Numbered from the stretch's first letter, positions 12,283 through 23,967 are shown. The stretch: 64,000 nucleotides of DNA from Cheilinus undulatus (GCF_018320785.1 NC_054875.1:29889157-29953156); one strand, 5' to 3'. Notes: generated by a model not told the origin, from the letters alone. A program made the numbers and translations.

Positions 12283-15200
12283 CATCCTAATTATTTAAAC
12301 TTTATACTGAGTTTAAAGGAGTGAAGTTTGAGGTCTGAACTACATTTATGTATCATTATTAATATCAGTATCAGCTAAAATGAATGTCTAGATATTAGTA
12401 AACTTCAATGTGGTGCATCCCTACATACTGTAAATGAGTTAATATCTTGAGTAAACAACACAAACTTGCTTCTTTTAACAGGAAAGCTAAGTAGAATATG
12501 ACATATGACATGTCCATTCAGGGCTTCCGTAGCTTTCATATATTTCATATATATTTCCCCCTTCATAAAAAAGGGGGAAATTGATAAAGCTAAATCATTA
12601 ATGATAATTTACCTCTATGTGTTGCAATCATTTGTCGCCAGAGTGTTGTTTACTGTGCCCAGAGTGAAACCGTTCAGTTTTTCTCTCTGGAAGATTCAAA
12701 TCAGTCTCTGTCTTTTTGTTAAGAGTGTTGTGCCAGAGTTGACTGTCTTAGTGTGTCTCTTCACAGTCCTCAGACAGCAGACAGCCTTGAGTTAATGGAT
12801 AAAACTAAATGGGCTCAAAAGACTATTCACACTCTGTGTTGACTATTTTCTGCTTGTTTGATTTATTGAGGAGTTTTTAGTCTTTATTAAAAATTTCTAA
12901 TTTCAACAAGTAAATTAATCTCACCTTCAAGTAATGGTACTTAAAGACAGTATCAAATTTTCCTGACATCACAGTCAAAAACTTGACAGTGAGCTAATGA
13001 TTGATCTAAATAATGCTAATAAGGACTTTTAGTTCAAACAACAATGGATTAGAAAATATATGAAATGATGCTAATCTAAAGATATGTAACTCAACCACTC
13101 TGCTTTTAATGTGTACTGGCAACATCCGCCAAAACCATAAATTAATAAAAAATCTTTAACCCTTTATGGGGCAAGGCCCCATATATGGTCACTTTGGTTG
13201 ACTTCCTTCGTGGCCTCCCCCATCTCTCAGTAGAACCAGAATGATTTTCCTCAGCCTATCACTGGGGATCAGTCAGTATCACAGAGAGTGACATCACATC
13301 ATCTGACCAGTCAGCAGTGGACTAGGGCGACTCAAACTTCCTGTTTCCTCCAGAACTTGCTAAATGCAGTTTTACATCTCTTTTGGTCCCAAACGTCCCT
13401 AAAATCAAAACTAACCATGATAAAATGATGAAAACCAAATGTTATAAAGGTGAATAGTTGTGCTAAATGTCGTGATAGGTTTTGTTTGCATTGTAGCTTG
13501 GAAAATGGAGGACCTTTATTTGGACATATGCCTGTTTAGGGATGTAAAATGTTGTCTGTAGTAAGACAAATGTCCAACTCATCTAGCAACCGTACTAACA
13601 GTATTTTTCTGACCAATGTCTCATTATAATGTAGAATAACAGTACTCTGTGTTGTTTATGTTTCACAGGTTTAAAAAAAAATCAAGAGTGATCCAGTGGT
13701 AGAATTCAGTAATTTATAGACATTTTCCTGGCATAATTAGTAAAATAGGTGTGATTTTTGTGATAAAAGTTAAAAAGTATTGAGATGTCTACCAATAATA
13801 TTCTAGGGCTTAATTTTAAATTTCCAAGTATTTCAAGAGTGCCTCATAAACAACATACAGACAGCAATTTGAGAATCACAAGTATGGTATTAAATATGCT
13901 CATAATCTAAACTGGGTTTATATCGACAATTATAATGGTTATAGGAACATGACTTATCAATAAAGTAATGATAGAGGTGAAAATCTGTTAAAAGTTTACA
14001 GCAGCATTTTACCTGCATGGAGAATCAACATGAACCGTGAAGACAAGAGAGTACAAAAACTCTGGGGCTATCTGCTTTAATTGGCCTATGGCAGGATGAC
14101 TAACCTCCCATCCGAGGCAAGCTGGAACATATCCCAAGTAAAAGCAAACATGGAGGTTTTAAGCCTGGTCTTAAAAGTGGAAGGTCTGATTTTACAAGGC
14201 TCTGCCTCCCATACTAATATTGGATACTTCTAAAACAAGCAAACCAGCATTTTGGAAGTATTCTTGAGGTCTAATAGAGTAAAATAATCTCTTTAAATGT
14301 TAAGGAGCCCAACCAGAGTTGGGGGGGGGATCTTAAGAGACTTACTTGTTCACCCTTAGCATTTTAAAAATCCAGTACAGATTTAACAACTACACATGCT
14401 TGTCTTGCTTTGTCATTCTCAGGCATGATTTGACTGGTTTTGCAATGTCACATAGGGAAACAATGCAATTCTGGAAAATGTGGTCTGAGTGGGGGTTGAT
14501 GAATCTGACTAAAGATGACTACAATTCCTAACAGAGCTGGGGGCCAAGAAAAGGCTTTGTAATGTAGCTGTAACTCAAGACATCTGTTATCAAGCCCAGT
14601 AGATTTAGTTTTGTATTTATGTAGTTGCTAGGAATAGTCATCCAGGTCTGTGCCCTTAAAGTTGTGTTAAATTGATTTCATCTGGCATCAGTGATATGTA
14701 TGTTTGGGTCTCATCTGCACAGCGATTATTTATAGAGCCTTTACGGTTTATAATCCCTACAAAGTATATCCAAGGTAAAGAGAATCAGTCCTAGCTCTAA
14801 ACCTTGTGGAACTCCATGTCTGACTTTGGGACGCACAGAGGATTCATCGTTCACGTGTGCAAACTGAGATGGATCTGATAAATAGGATAACCAGCTTGAT
14901 GTGGATCCTTTAATGCCAATTAAGTGTCCCAGTCTCTTTAACAGGATGTGATGGTCATTGTGTCAAATGCAGCACTAAAGGACAAGGAAGGTAATTGTTA
15001 ATTCAGCCAAGGCTGTCTCTGTGCTGTGGTGACTGGAAATCCTAAAATACACTTTTGTTTTGAAGAGTGCATCCCACCTTGTTGGCCACTTCTCTCTCTA
15101 GGATCTCTAAGAGAAAGGGAGAGTCAGAAACAAAACTGTAATATGCTATGGTGCCTGAATCAAGAGAAAGCTTTTATAAAACTGAACCGAAGTGTTATTT

Positions 15201-18200
15201 AACCCATCAAATGTACCACTCAGTAAGAACATTTGCCATGGAAGATGTAAACAAAGACTGTTTCAGTTGAATGAAGACAGTCCCTTTGTCTTACGCCTAT
15301 CCATTAGCTACTGTATTAGGTATTAATAATAATAATAACATGTTAATCACCTACTCTATATCATACAGAATGATAAGTGTTTATTTCAAGGAAAAAAATG
15401 ACTATACCTTACAAATAAATACATTAAGTGATAAAAAAAAATCAATGAATTAGATTATGTATTTGAAAAATACTATCAACTTATTTAATCCCACCTCTCC
15501 ATAATTTAGAATACATTATTGTGCTTCCATATTAAAATAAAGCCATAAAATAATTCTTAAAAGTATTCCGAAACATTTTACTACATACTGATCTAGTCTG
15601 CATCACAACATTGTATAAATTATTTACAATATAAGAGCCACATCCATTTCCTGAGAGGGGTGGAGTCAGACATCTCAGTAACATTTAAAGCCACAGACGC
15701 AGAAACAGCTTGTTTTGAGCAGGGCTGAAACAGAGGGCTTTTTAAACACTCTTTAAAAAGAGACTTCACAAACATGTTTTGGGGACCTCTGAGACCAATA
15801 TAAACTTGTCTTAAAAGGGTAAAATATGTGACCTTTAAATCAACTTTCTTTCCCATTCTGATGCTCTATTTGAGCTTAAAAAGATCGTCTGGGCTAGTAT
15901 ACATGCTTGACTGCACTGGTTGCTGCCATGTGACTGGCTGTTTAGCTATACAGTCATGTGCATATATATGTTTTAGGCATGTAGGGTGCTAAGGATTCAC
16001 TACAGGTCCAATGTGCCATAACCAACAACTGGAAAGGGAAGGAAAGGTGGCCACAGTCAAGCTTGCACATGCTGACCCACATGTGTTTAACTCAGCAGCC
16101 GAGGTCAGTCTCAATGGCATTTTTTTTTTTTTTGTTCAGGCCTTTTCCCCCCTGGTGATACTCCCAGAGCCTGCTGGTGGTTTTTGGGCCCTTGGGACAT
16201 TCACAGCATGACCAGGTGCTCATGGCAACCCTACTACCCACCTAAATGGTACCCTTGGCCATGCTTATTCTCAAAACCCACCCCTTGATCCGCCTTAAAA
16301 GTGTAGACTTTGTTATTTCTTCAACAGATTATTTCCCCATGCCCTTGGCGACATGCAAAGACATCCAGAGCCTGACCTTGGTTGTGTCAATCCTCCCTCC
16401 CCCCATATGGTGCCCTCAGGCGGGCTTACACGACATTACACACCTTATTTCAGGCTCAGTTTTTGGTCTAAACATAAGAGTTCTTCACAGCACTGTATGT
16501 GTTAATGTTTAGTTAAACAGGTGTACCTAATAAAGTGACCATTGAGCCTATATCCCAGGATCCCCAATTTAAAAAAGGCTCTACTAATCAATGATTTTTT
16601 AAAAACTGAATCCTTGTTAAAATATGCTCTTCAGGAGTGGTTTACAACTCCTCAAATTATTTTTTTTTTAACCATGTCTTTTTTTATGACTATGCTGAGT
16701 ACATCATGTTTCTTCACACTCAGGCCTGGGCTGTGTACAAGGGAAAGTACAGAGAGGGGAGGGACAGAGCCGACCCAACCATGTGGAAGACCCGTCTTCG
16801 ATGTGCTCTAAACAAGAGCTCAGACTTTAAGGAAGTCCCTGAACGCAACCAGCTGGACATCACTGAGCCTTACAAAGTCTACCTTATTGTTCCCGATGGA
16901 GGGCCAACCAAGCCAGCAGGTGAAAACAAAGACAAACTTCTTTTCATCCAATCTTACTGATTTTTTCACAGTTGTTGAATATTTTCATCAGCTTTGCATT
17001 CCTCTGACAAACTGTTCTAAAACTGGTATGAAAATATTCTTGAAAAGATCAAAATATTGAATTATAATCTGTAAAACGGTGTGCAGTGGGTTTTATATGT
17101 AGTATAAAAAAGGCTGTCTGACCTTGTTTAGGCTCCTTTCTCACTTGATAGTTTCTGAGAGGCTTTTATTTACTCTCATATTTGTGCCCACTTATTGCTT
17201 CTCAGAGTCTCAGCTGACAAAGGATGAAGTGAACATCTCAGCAAAGAGGTCTCCAAGGCACCCTGGTTTCATGGAAAAAAAGGTACACCATAAAAAGAGA
17301 CCTTACATATAATAAACTAAGCCTTCAAACTAAATCTAAATAACTACTCTGAAATAAAACTAAATTGTCGAAATAATGCTCAGAGACAACAAGTTGTTTT
17401 TCATGATGTTTTTACTTTATTTTTATGAGTTACCGGTCTGTAATTTTCGATAGCGTTTTAAATAAAGTTAAGTAAAATTTATTTTAATGGATTTGTGTTA
17501 CTTAAAGCACTTTTCTAAGTTTTTTACATCTAAAAGAGCTTTACATTGTTGTAACTGACCAACTCTTTAGCTCTTAACTTCTTACTGCTGATATTGGTTT
17601 GTGCTTTTGTAGCTTCACCATCAAAATGAATCATTTCAAACAACAAAAGAAGAAGCAAAACTACTGACTGGTAAGAACTGGTTTATGTATTAATGTTTTT
17701 TTCCTACTGATGGTGGTCATTGATGTCAGAGGGCCTTTATTTCCCTTTATTAATTAAGGATTAAGGCATTGTTGGTGTAATCTACCTGAAATATTTCAAG
17801 AAAGCAACATTAAACCCAATTGGTTTGACATAAAATGATATATTTGACCTAAGAAAATATATCAATTGAATTCCAGTGTGGCAGTTTTTAAGTCCCATAT
17901 TGGTTGCGTAATGAGCCATGGTCCAAACCGAGTAAGATCTTCTCTCAACTGTGGCTTTTTATCCCCTCATCAAACATGAGAGAAAAAATTAGGCAAAGTC
18001 ATTAGCGCGCAAGATCTCATATGGGGCATTATTGGCTACTCTGAGAGCGGGTCTGTCCTTAATGAGTTAAATACACAAGACAAGCATGAAACTGATTATT
18101 GAAACTGAAATAGAATCGTCTTATTGGGTCTACAGTGCAACACTCCCGAGTGCACTATCTCTACTGTTTCATATTGTACCACTTGAGCATTTTGCTCTGT

Positions 18201-21200
18201 CTTCACCTTTTAGTACGTGACTTATTTCTTTAATACTCTGCACATCATACCTTTCTTCTGAGGTTTTATACATGTTGCTTGTATATGAATCAGGGCGTAT
18301 ACAGAAAATCTGACATTAAAATTAATACTTTTTAAGACTTATTTCAAGGCTTTCTTCATACATTTTAAGACTCCTTACCATCTTTAAGTTCTGACTCTGG
18401 CAATGTTAATGTTAAGACAAAAATGTGGCAACAAATGAAAAAAAAATTGGGTAGTTTTTCTAATTTTGTATGCAAATTCGGCTTTCTTGTAATCACCGTG
18501 CCTCTTCAGTTCAGTCTGCTAGTCAGGATCTTCAAAGTCTACACAAAGCCTTCAAGCTTTTGGACAACACAAAAGCAGCAGGCCCTGACAAATTGGAGCC
18601 ATACTTTTTAAAGATAGCAGCAGATTCTATCACCCATCCTTTATTCCTCTTGTATGGAAGTCAGCCTTTGTCCTTCCCCAGTTCAAAGAGGGGGACCCCA
18701 CTGTTTTAAAGAACTACAGGCCTGTCTCCAAACTATGTGTCTTGGCAAAAAATCCTGGAATATCTCATCAGTGATCAGTGAAGAGAATTTTTTGCAAAGG
18801 TTTTATTTGATTTTCAATCTGTTTTTAGAAAAAGGCATAGTACAACATTGGCTGCTCTTCAGGTTTACAATGATTTTATCCATAACAAACAGCATTGTGC
18901 AGACCTTTTAATCTACTGTTCAAAGATGTTTGTTCCAACAAACTGTTTCTTGGTTTGACACTAACAGACAGACAAATGTGTGCAGTGTCTCTCTTAAAGT
19001 AACAAAAGGAGTGCCTCGAGGGTCAGTTCTTGAGCCTCTTCTTTTTTATTCTTAATATTAACCACATATTCTTAATATGATCAAGTTCTCACTCAGCTAC
19101 AACTGGCTTTGTATACTGCTCAGCAGAATTTTTATGATTTAAAACTTGTTTTAAACACAGACAGAACAAAAGTCATGCTGTGTTCAAATGTCTAAGCTGT
19201 AGAACCTGCCATCTTCACTCAGGTTGTCGCTTTGTTGCTCCTAAAGGGAGAACAAAACGCTACAGGAACACTTTTGTACCTGCTGCTATTGCACTTCTTA
19301 ACCAGATAAGCACAAGATGATGCACTTTAACTAGAAAGGAATTTGTATTATTTTGTATTATTTAAGCACTTAAGCACTTTTAGAGTATTATTTTAGAATG
19401 GATGTGGTCTAGAGCACTTTATCATGACTTGGTTTTAATCTTCAATGTTTGTTTTGGCATTTTAATGTCAGCTTTTAATGGATTTTGAGGATTGTGTCTT
19501 GTATTGTGAACCATTGTTGTTGTTGTTGTTGTTGTTTGTCTCTTGGACGCTGTACTCCTGTCTGCACAACAAATTTACCCTTTAGGGTACTAATAAAGAA
19601 CCTTGAACCTTGAGATCAAAAAAGAGAAAATAAACCTGGCAAAATTGAAGAGATTCATCACAAAGCAGTTGACAAGCTTGAAAAGGACAGGAAAAAGGGC
19701 CTAGGTTAAAAATGGCCAGAGTTCTTTTTTTAAACATATTTGTACAGATGTCTAAAAAAAAAAGTCAAACATACATTTCAAGGTCAAATTCAAACTAGAG
19801 ATATGGAGGAGAATCGTAACAGTGAACATCTAGTCAAAAATAATCTGCCTTCATGTTTCTTTCAATCTTATAGTGCTCAGAGCTTTAAGAAATGATACTT
19901 TTCACAGCGTGTGCCATTCAAGAACAGCAGAGGCTTCAACTTTGAGGAGTTGGCTCTGAAGTTCTCTCATAATGGCCCTTCTGACTGCTTCAGTAGCTTA
20001 GAAAAAACAAAACAAAACAAAACACCATAGTCCAGACACACACAGCATCCAGCCCAAATCCCCGTGCTTCAGAGTACAGTACAGTACAATGAAGAGCATA
20101 AACACATGGTCCAGATACCGTGGTGTATCATGGAGCTCTGAGGTTCATCACTAAGTCTAAAACCTTCGCCATCACTGTTTCATGAACATGCTGGATGCTC
20201 TTCTCTGCAAGGGTCTTCTTCCTTCATATCTTCCTACCTACAAAGTCAGAGAAGCCATTGAGCTGTTCTCAGGATGTTTTCTTCTGGTCTGCCCTGAGAG
20301 GCCCTTTAAGTTTGCTACTCCCTTTAACTGGAAGGAATTACAAAAATACCTCAGATGAATGACTGGATGTCATTGGACATTTTTACCCACGCCGATGAAA
20401 TCGGCAGGGGGTTATGTGAAGGGTTCCGTACCATTGTTTGTTTCTTTGTTTGTATGTGTACAAGATAACTCGAGAACGGAAAGGCGGATCTTCACCAAAC
20501 TTTCAGGGAATATTGGGATAGTGACAGGGAAGAATTGATTAGATTTTGGTGATGATCCGCGCACCCGTTCGTTTTTTCTCGGACTTCAAATTTTGAGCAC
20601 CATAGTAATCAATGGGAGCGCGAGTTCCTTGGTGGCGCTGCTTAGGCATGGGTCTGCCGCTTCAGACGACCATTCTAGTTAAAAAGATGCTGGGGGATTT
20701 GGAAGTAGATACATTTGTAGATGTGCTATCTGATCTATGGAGGTTTTTATTATCGTTGTCCAATTTTGACATATACTTTATTAAATGATTGTTTTCCAGT
20801 TTGCTGTTATGCTTGAATGTTATGCTTTTTGACTGTCTACAACTTTAACTGGGCTTGACATCTCAGTAAATCATGTTAGTAAATCATGTTAGTAATGATT
20901 TAGAGGGAAAGTCTGGTCACAAACAACAATTGTAGAATCTTATGCGGATTGTTAACGTACTAACCACATTGTATATCCACTCTACTGTAGATGAACTGAT
21001 GAGGGAGCACTTATATTGTGAGCTTGCAAGAAACAAACCTCAAAATCAAGTCTCTGCTCAAATAAACTTCCTTGGCCCTTCTTTGCCAATAACAGGTAGG
21101 AAAACCTGCTTGACTTTGCACAGAAATAAAAATCAAACTGAATATTTCACTCACCTTTAACTCTATGTATGACCTCTGAATGACGTTGCATCTGCTGTGT

Positions 21201-23967
21201 GCAGACTTTCGTATGCAGGTAATTCTGTTGTACCACGGCCAGAGGGTGATGAAAGTGACCACCAGGAGCCCAGATGGGTGTTTCATCCTGCAGGGCAGCG
21301 TCCCTGTGGGAAACGCGAAGATCTACGGGCCCTGCACCGTGCAGCAGCTCTCCTTCCCCTCTCCGGCATCCGCATCCCTGCCCTCTTGTTTGGTTGAAGC
21401 AATGAACCGCCTCCTTTGTCATCTGGAGAGGGGGGTGCTATTATGGGTGGCTCCCGATGGGGTCTTCATCAAGCGGTTCTGCCAGGGCAGGGTGTACTGG
21501 AGCGGTCCAACGGCCCCGCACACAGACAGGCCAAACAAACTGGAGAGAGAAAAGACCTTTAAACTGCTTGATACACCCACATTTCTAAATGGTGAGGAAA
21601 GAATCACATTTTTGAGGGTATAAAACTAAAACATCTTGTAGAAAGTGTTTGATTTGATTAGATCCCCATCAGTAATGTAAATGTGGCTGCAACAGAAGAT
21701 GATTTTTTTCTGAAGGGGGCAGTTGCTTTTTTTAAGTTGGCATAAATAAAAAGACAAATCATACACTTCTTGTCTTTGCACAGAGGCCATAACTTTATAT
21801 AATCTGACATCTGAATTTCCCACTATGAAATGTTTGTGAACAGAACTCCAGAGCTGTTTACAGGGGAAGGGGCCCACACCTTCATATGAGATTGAGCTCT
21901 GCTTTGGCGAAGAGTATCCAGACACAGGTGTACCTAAAAACAGGAAACTGATCATGGCTCAGGTAGGTGGAAAGAGATGCCTGTTGATTGTTAACCTTTT
22001 TTTTATGGCAGGAGAAAGGAGAAATAACTCTCACAGTGTGGTTTTGAGGGTCGCTCCAATTGCAATATGCTTTATCCAAAATGTAAATTCGGACATGCAA
22101 AAGAGCTTTGCCTTAAATAATTCTCTAGTATCATATCAGCACCTACTGATTTTTCTGAAGCACCCAATACAATGCATTAAGAAAATGTTCAGACCCACTT
22201 CACTTTTTTCAATTTTATGTTTCAGCCTGAATGCAACAGTAGAAATAAATCATTTTTATTCTCATGAATCTACACTTAGTATCCCATCATGGCAAACTGG
22301 AAAAATAACTTGAGAAATTTGAGCAAATTTATGAAAAACAGACTTTAGTATCACATTGACATAAGTATCCAGACCCTTTGCAAACCACTTGAAATTTAGC
22401 TCAGGTTCCTCCCATTTCTCTTGATCTTTGCTGAGATGTTTCTACACCTTGAGTAGAGTCCACCTGTTCCATTGGACATGATTTAGAAAGGCACACACTT
22501 CCATAGAAGGCCTCACAGCTGGGAATGGATAAGAGTCACCAATTCAGGTACTTTGCCGCCACATCGCTGTCTGGGGAAAAAACGTTCTATAAAAATGAAC
22601 AGCAGTCAATGGGAGAGATTGTGTCAAAAGAGAAAACTGCAAGGTTAAACAGTTATTGAGAGCCGAAATCCTATGGCCAGTGAGATAAACTTTTAATTTA
22701 GGCCATGAAATAAAATTATAGATATACATGAGTGTGTTTAGGCTCACTCTATCAAAGTGGAAAACTAGTCACATCTCATGACTGAAGATGTCATAATGAT
22801 GTCACATACCTTATGTGTTAAAAATTGTGTTGCACTGAAAATTCCCAAGAGCACAGTGGCCTCCATAATTCTCAAATGGAAAGTTTGGCACAACCAGGAC
22901 TATTAAAAGAGATTTTTTAATCACAGTGAGGTTTTTCTGGTTAATTAAATAAAAGGAAAAAAAAGTGAAACAAAGTTCCAGCCATTCTGCTAAGCTCAGA
23001 TCAGTGGTGTGCCGCAGAAATGTTTGTCCTTCTGGAACTTTGTTCCATCTGCATACAGGATTTCAGTCAGAGTGACCACCAGGTTCTTGGTCACCTCCTT
23101 TACTAAGTCCCTTCTCCCCCAGTTGCTCAGTTTTGCCAGAGGACCAGCTCTTTGAAGAGTCCTGATTGTGCCAGACTTCTTTCATTTGAGAATTATGGAG
23201 GGCACTGTGCTCTTGAGAACCTTTAGTGCAGCAGAATGTTTTTGTAGCCTTCTCCAGATCTGTGCCTTGCAATAATCCTGCCTCTGAGCTCTGCAGCCAG
23301 TTCCAAAGACCTCATGGCTTGGTGTGTGCTCTGATATGCGTTGTCAGCTGTGAGATCTTCTATAGAGACATTGTGCCTTTACAAATCATACTCATATTTT
23401 AATATACCACAGGTGAACTCCAATTAAGGTGTAGAAACATCTCAGCAAAGATCAAGAGAAATGGGAGGAACCTGAGCTATGCATCAAGTTTTTTTTTTTT
23501 TTTTTTTGCAAAGGGTCTGAATACTTAGGCCAATGTGATATTTCAGTTTTAATCATTTTTAATAAATTTGCAAGAAAAATCTAAAATTTTGTTTTAACTT
23601 TGTCATGATGGGGCACTGAGTGATATGAGGATATTTTCTTGAACTGTTGCATCAGGCTGCAACATAACAAAGTTGGAAAAACGTGAGGGGGGTCTGAAAA
23701 CTTTCTGAATGCACTGTAATTCCTGTGCTGAATTGACCTCATGGTTGTAGTGTATCCGTAGTAACTTTAAGTACCAGCAGAGGTCCTCCTGAGCATACTG
23801 ATTGCCCCTCACTGTGTTCTATTGGCCAGGTTGTGCCCTTGTTTGCTGCGGAGTTGCTGAAGAGGTTCAACTTGGGAGAAATCAAGGAGACACAGCTTAC
23901 TCTTAGTGCCGACACACGGGGAGAAGATGGGAGAGGTGTGGAGAGCAGTCCTGAAACAGGGGAATGA
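8917..23967 (+). CDS. irf10: Interferon regulatory factor, IRF4/8/9/10 subfamily, best match IRF10
   Basis: Eight coding exons join in frame to 416 codons plus stop: 8917-9087, 16724-16919, 17206-17282, 17613-17670, 20991-21095, 21205-21591, 21844-21962 and 23830-23967. All introns are GT-AG and all split codons agree. Residues 10-115 form the IRF DNA-binding domain with its five tryptophans (12, 27, 39, 59, 78) and the recognition-helix motif WKTRLRCALNKS. Residues about 200-390 form an IRF-association domain (for example VTTRSPDGCFILQGSVPVGN, LERGVLLWVAP, KRFCQGRVYWSGP). The linker between them is short. VPERNQLDITEPYKVY places it near IRF9/10 and IRF4/8. IRF10 is a nuclear transcription factor known in birds and fish and lost in human and mouse. 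irf9 is the main alternative, but IRF9 IAD sequences are more divergent. Intron 1 (7.6 kb) and intron 7 (1.9 kb) are full of repeats. Confidence 0.85.
10211..10839 (+). repeat. Copy 1 of a 630-bp direct duplication
   Basis: This stretch matches 12589-13218 almost base for base, with scattered substitutions. The match starts at GCTAAATCATTAATGATAAT and stops at GTGGCCTCC. It is either a local duplication or two copies of one interspersed element. A 64-residue open frame is shared by both copies but resembles no protein I know. Confidence 0.85.
10888..11550. mobile_element. Small DNA-element-like repeat with inner pyrimidine-rich tandem repeat
   Basis: The ends are inverted and rich in CC/GG: GGACTGCCCACAGG on the left, and CTTGGGGGCGGCC on the right, which reads GGCCGCCCCCAAG in reverse. 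Between them, 11090-11450 is a degenerate tandem repeat of units such as CCATTTTTGCCACTTTTAAC. The right end, with TTTTGCTGACCTCCA, recurs at about 44671-44742. No coding capacity. The family is not identified. Confidence 0.5.
12012..12101 (+). pseudogene. Transposase N-terminal helix-turn-helix relic (tentative)
   Basis: A short frame reads MVKREGLTENERVCIKALHD followed by AGCSLRQVV and a stop. The pattern (basic start, LTE/LSE-ER, Ile-x-x-Leu, AG-S-R-V) resembles the first HTH of Tc1/mariner transposases. Nothing downstream continues it. Confidence 0.35.
12589..13218 (+). repeat. Copy 2 of a 630-bp direct duplication
   Basis: Partner of 10211-10839 in the same orientation, offset about 2.38 kb. 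A few differences are visible, such as CATTCTGTGTTGGCCATT in copy 1 against CACTCTGTGTTGACTATT here. The flanks differ on both sides. Confidence 0.85.
14040..15125 (-). mobile_element. L2-like non-LTR retrotransposon fragment (reverse transcriptase), degenerate
   Basis: On the - strand, broken frames give recognisable RT blocks: SAAFDT, then RLGHLIGIKGSTSSWLSYLS, then KVRHGVPQGLELGLILFTL (the GVPQGSVLGPLLF block). C-terminal LINE sequence follows. Stops and frameshifts show it is dead. It is antisense inside irf10 intron 1. Confidence 0.75.
15615..15850 (-). repeat. Interspersed repeat, copy 1 (opposite orientation to 62645-62865)
   Basis: Contains CCACATCCATTTCCTGAGAG, AAAGCCACAGACGCAGAAAC and GGGGACCTCTGAGACCAATA. 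These appear in reverse complement at 62645-62865. The short open frame across it is repeat-derived. Family not named. Confidence 0.65.
16330..16540 (+). repeat. Interspersed repeat shared with 61985-62075
   Basis: ACATGCAAAGACATCCAGAG, GGTTGTGTCAATCCTCCC and GCCCTCAGG recur at about 61985-62075. The end GGTGTACCTAATAAAGTGAC is a common terminus of fish repeats. Only about 180 bp separate it from irf10 exon 2. Confidence 0.6.
16724..16919 (+). CDS. irf10: irf10 coding exon 2 (rest of DNA-binding domain)
   Basis: 196 nt, from AWAVYKGKYREG through WKTRLRCALNKS to VPDGGPTKPA. The acceptor is ...actcag and the donor gtgaaa. Tryptophans 4 and 5 of the IRF repeat lie here. Confidence 0.92.
17206..17282 (+). 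CDS. irf10: irf10 coding exon 3 (linker)
   Basis: 77 nt completing a split Glu codon, then SQLTKDEVNISAKRSPRHPG and FMEKK. The acceptor is ...cttctcag and the donor gtacac. The sequence is hydrophilic and basic with no domain. Confidence 0.75.
17613..17670 (+). CDS. irf10: irf10 coding exon 4 (linker)
   Basis: 58 nt encoding LHHQNESFQTTKEEAKLLT and one base of the next codon. The acceptor is ...ttttgtag and the donor gtaaga. It is supported mainly because its phases fit exons 3 and 5. Confidence 0.65.
18480..19620 (+). mobile_element. Non-LTR retrotransposon (LINE) 3' half, degenerate
   Basis: Broken + strand frames read AFKLLDNTKAAGPDKLEPYF, then NYRPVSKLCVLAKILEYLIS, then KGVPRGSVLEPLLF. 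These are the start, middle and PQGSVLGPLLF blocks of a LINE reverse transcriptase. A 3' tail with (TTG)n near 19515 and AATAAAGAACCTTGAACCTT near 19590 fits a LINE end. Multiple stops are present. Confidence 0.75.
20385..20690 (+). repeat. Interspersed repeat with 'gttatgg' module, copy 1
   Basis: Contains GTTTGTTTCTTTGTTTG, ACAAGATAACTCGAGAACGG and GAAGAATTGATTAGATTTTG, and ends TTCTAGTT. The same module order occurs at about 45615-45875 with substitutions. It is a widespread-looking non-coding repeat of unknown class. Confidence 0.55.
20991..21095 (+). CDS. irf10: irf10 coding exon 5 (linker to IAD)
   Basis: 105 nt encoding DELMREHLYCELARNKPQNQ and then VSAQINFLGPSLPIT, with split codons at both ends. 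The acceptor is ...ctactgtag and the donor gtagga. Confidence 0.75.
21205..21591 (+). CDS. irf10: irf10 coding exon 6 (core of IRF-association domain)
   Basis: 387 nt, the largest exon. It begins DFRMQVILLYHGQRVMKVTT and includes NAKIYGPCTVQQLSFPSP, LERGVLLWVAPDGVFIKRFC and VYWSGP. These are beta-strand blocks of the SMAD MH2-like IAD. The donor gtgagg is at 21592. Confidence 0.9.
21844..21962 (+). CDS. irf10: irf10 coding exon 7 (IAD, C-terminal part)
   Basis: 119 nt, from a split Glu through LQSCLQGKGPTPSYEIELCF to GEEYPDTGVPKNRKLIMAQ. The GKGP-P-EI-LCFGEE-PD pattern is typical of IRF4/8/10. The donor is gtaggt. Confidence 0.9.
22170..23716 (-). mobile_element. Tc1-like transposon rearranged into a long fold-back
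   Basis: Ends CAATGCATTAAGAAAATGTT (left) and AACTTTCTGAATGCACTG (right) are inverted copies flanked by TA at 22168-22169 and 23717-23718. The inverted match goes far beyond terminal repeats: left 22170-22520 and about 22825-22910 pair with right 23145-23716, interrupted by an unrelated stretch at about 22520-22825. The right half keeps a - strand Tc1 transposase N-terminal part (about 22980-23310, e.g. SQEHSALHNSQMKEVWHNQD). The same piece appears on the + strand near 22840-22900. The catalytic part is missing. It lies within irf10 intron 7. Confidence 0.75.
23830..23967 (+). CDS. irf10: irf10 terminal coding exon
   Basis: The acceptor is ...ttggccag. It has 45 codons, VVPLFAAELLKRFNLGEIKE to ESSPETGE, then TGA at 23965-23967. 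VVPLxAxxLxxxF is the conserved last IAD helix. Confidence 0.88.
   Translation, partial: VVPLFAAELLKRFNLGEIKETQLTLSADTRGEDGRGVESSPETGE

Larger units (their letters stand above)
9088..16723 (+). other. irf10: irf10 intron 1 (7.6 kb, repeat-rich)
   Basis: Non-coding. It holds a poly(A) run (9989-10012), a duplicated 630-bp unit, a small element with an internal pyrimidine-rich tandem repeat, a transposase relic, a poly(T) run near 12251-12279, an L2-like LINE fragment on the - strand and further repeats, listed separately. 13219-14029 and 15126-15610 show nothing I recognise. Confidence 0.8.
17671..20990 (+). other. irf10: irf10 intron 4 (3.3 kb)
   Basis: Non-coding. It contains a LINE 3' half (about 18480-19620) and one copy of an interspersed repeat (about 20385-20690). 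17671-18470 and 19620-20385 show nothing recognisable. Confidence 0.7.

Noticed and set aside
10223..12795. The same 64-residue frame present twice, considered as a duplicated gene
   Set aside because: It is carried by the 630-bp duplicated non-coding unit. No homology or start context, and similarity extends equally into non-coding flanks.
22544..22747. 67-residue - strand frame in irf10 intron 7
   Set aside because: Lies in the unrelated insert of the fold-back element; no domain recognised.
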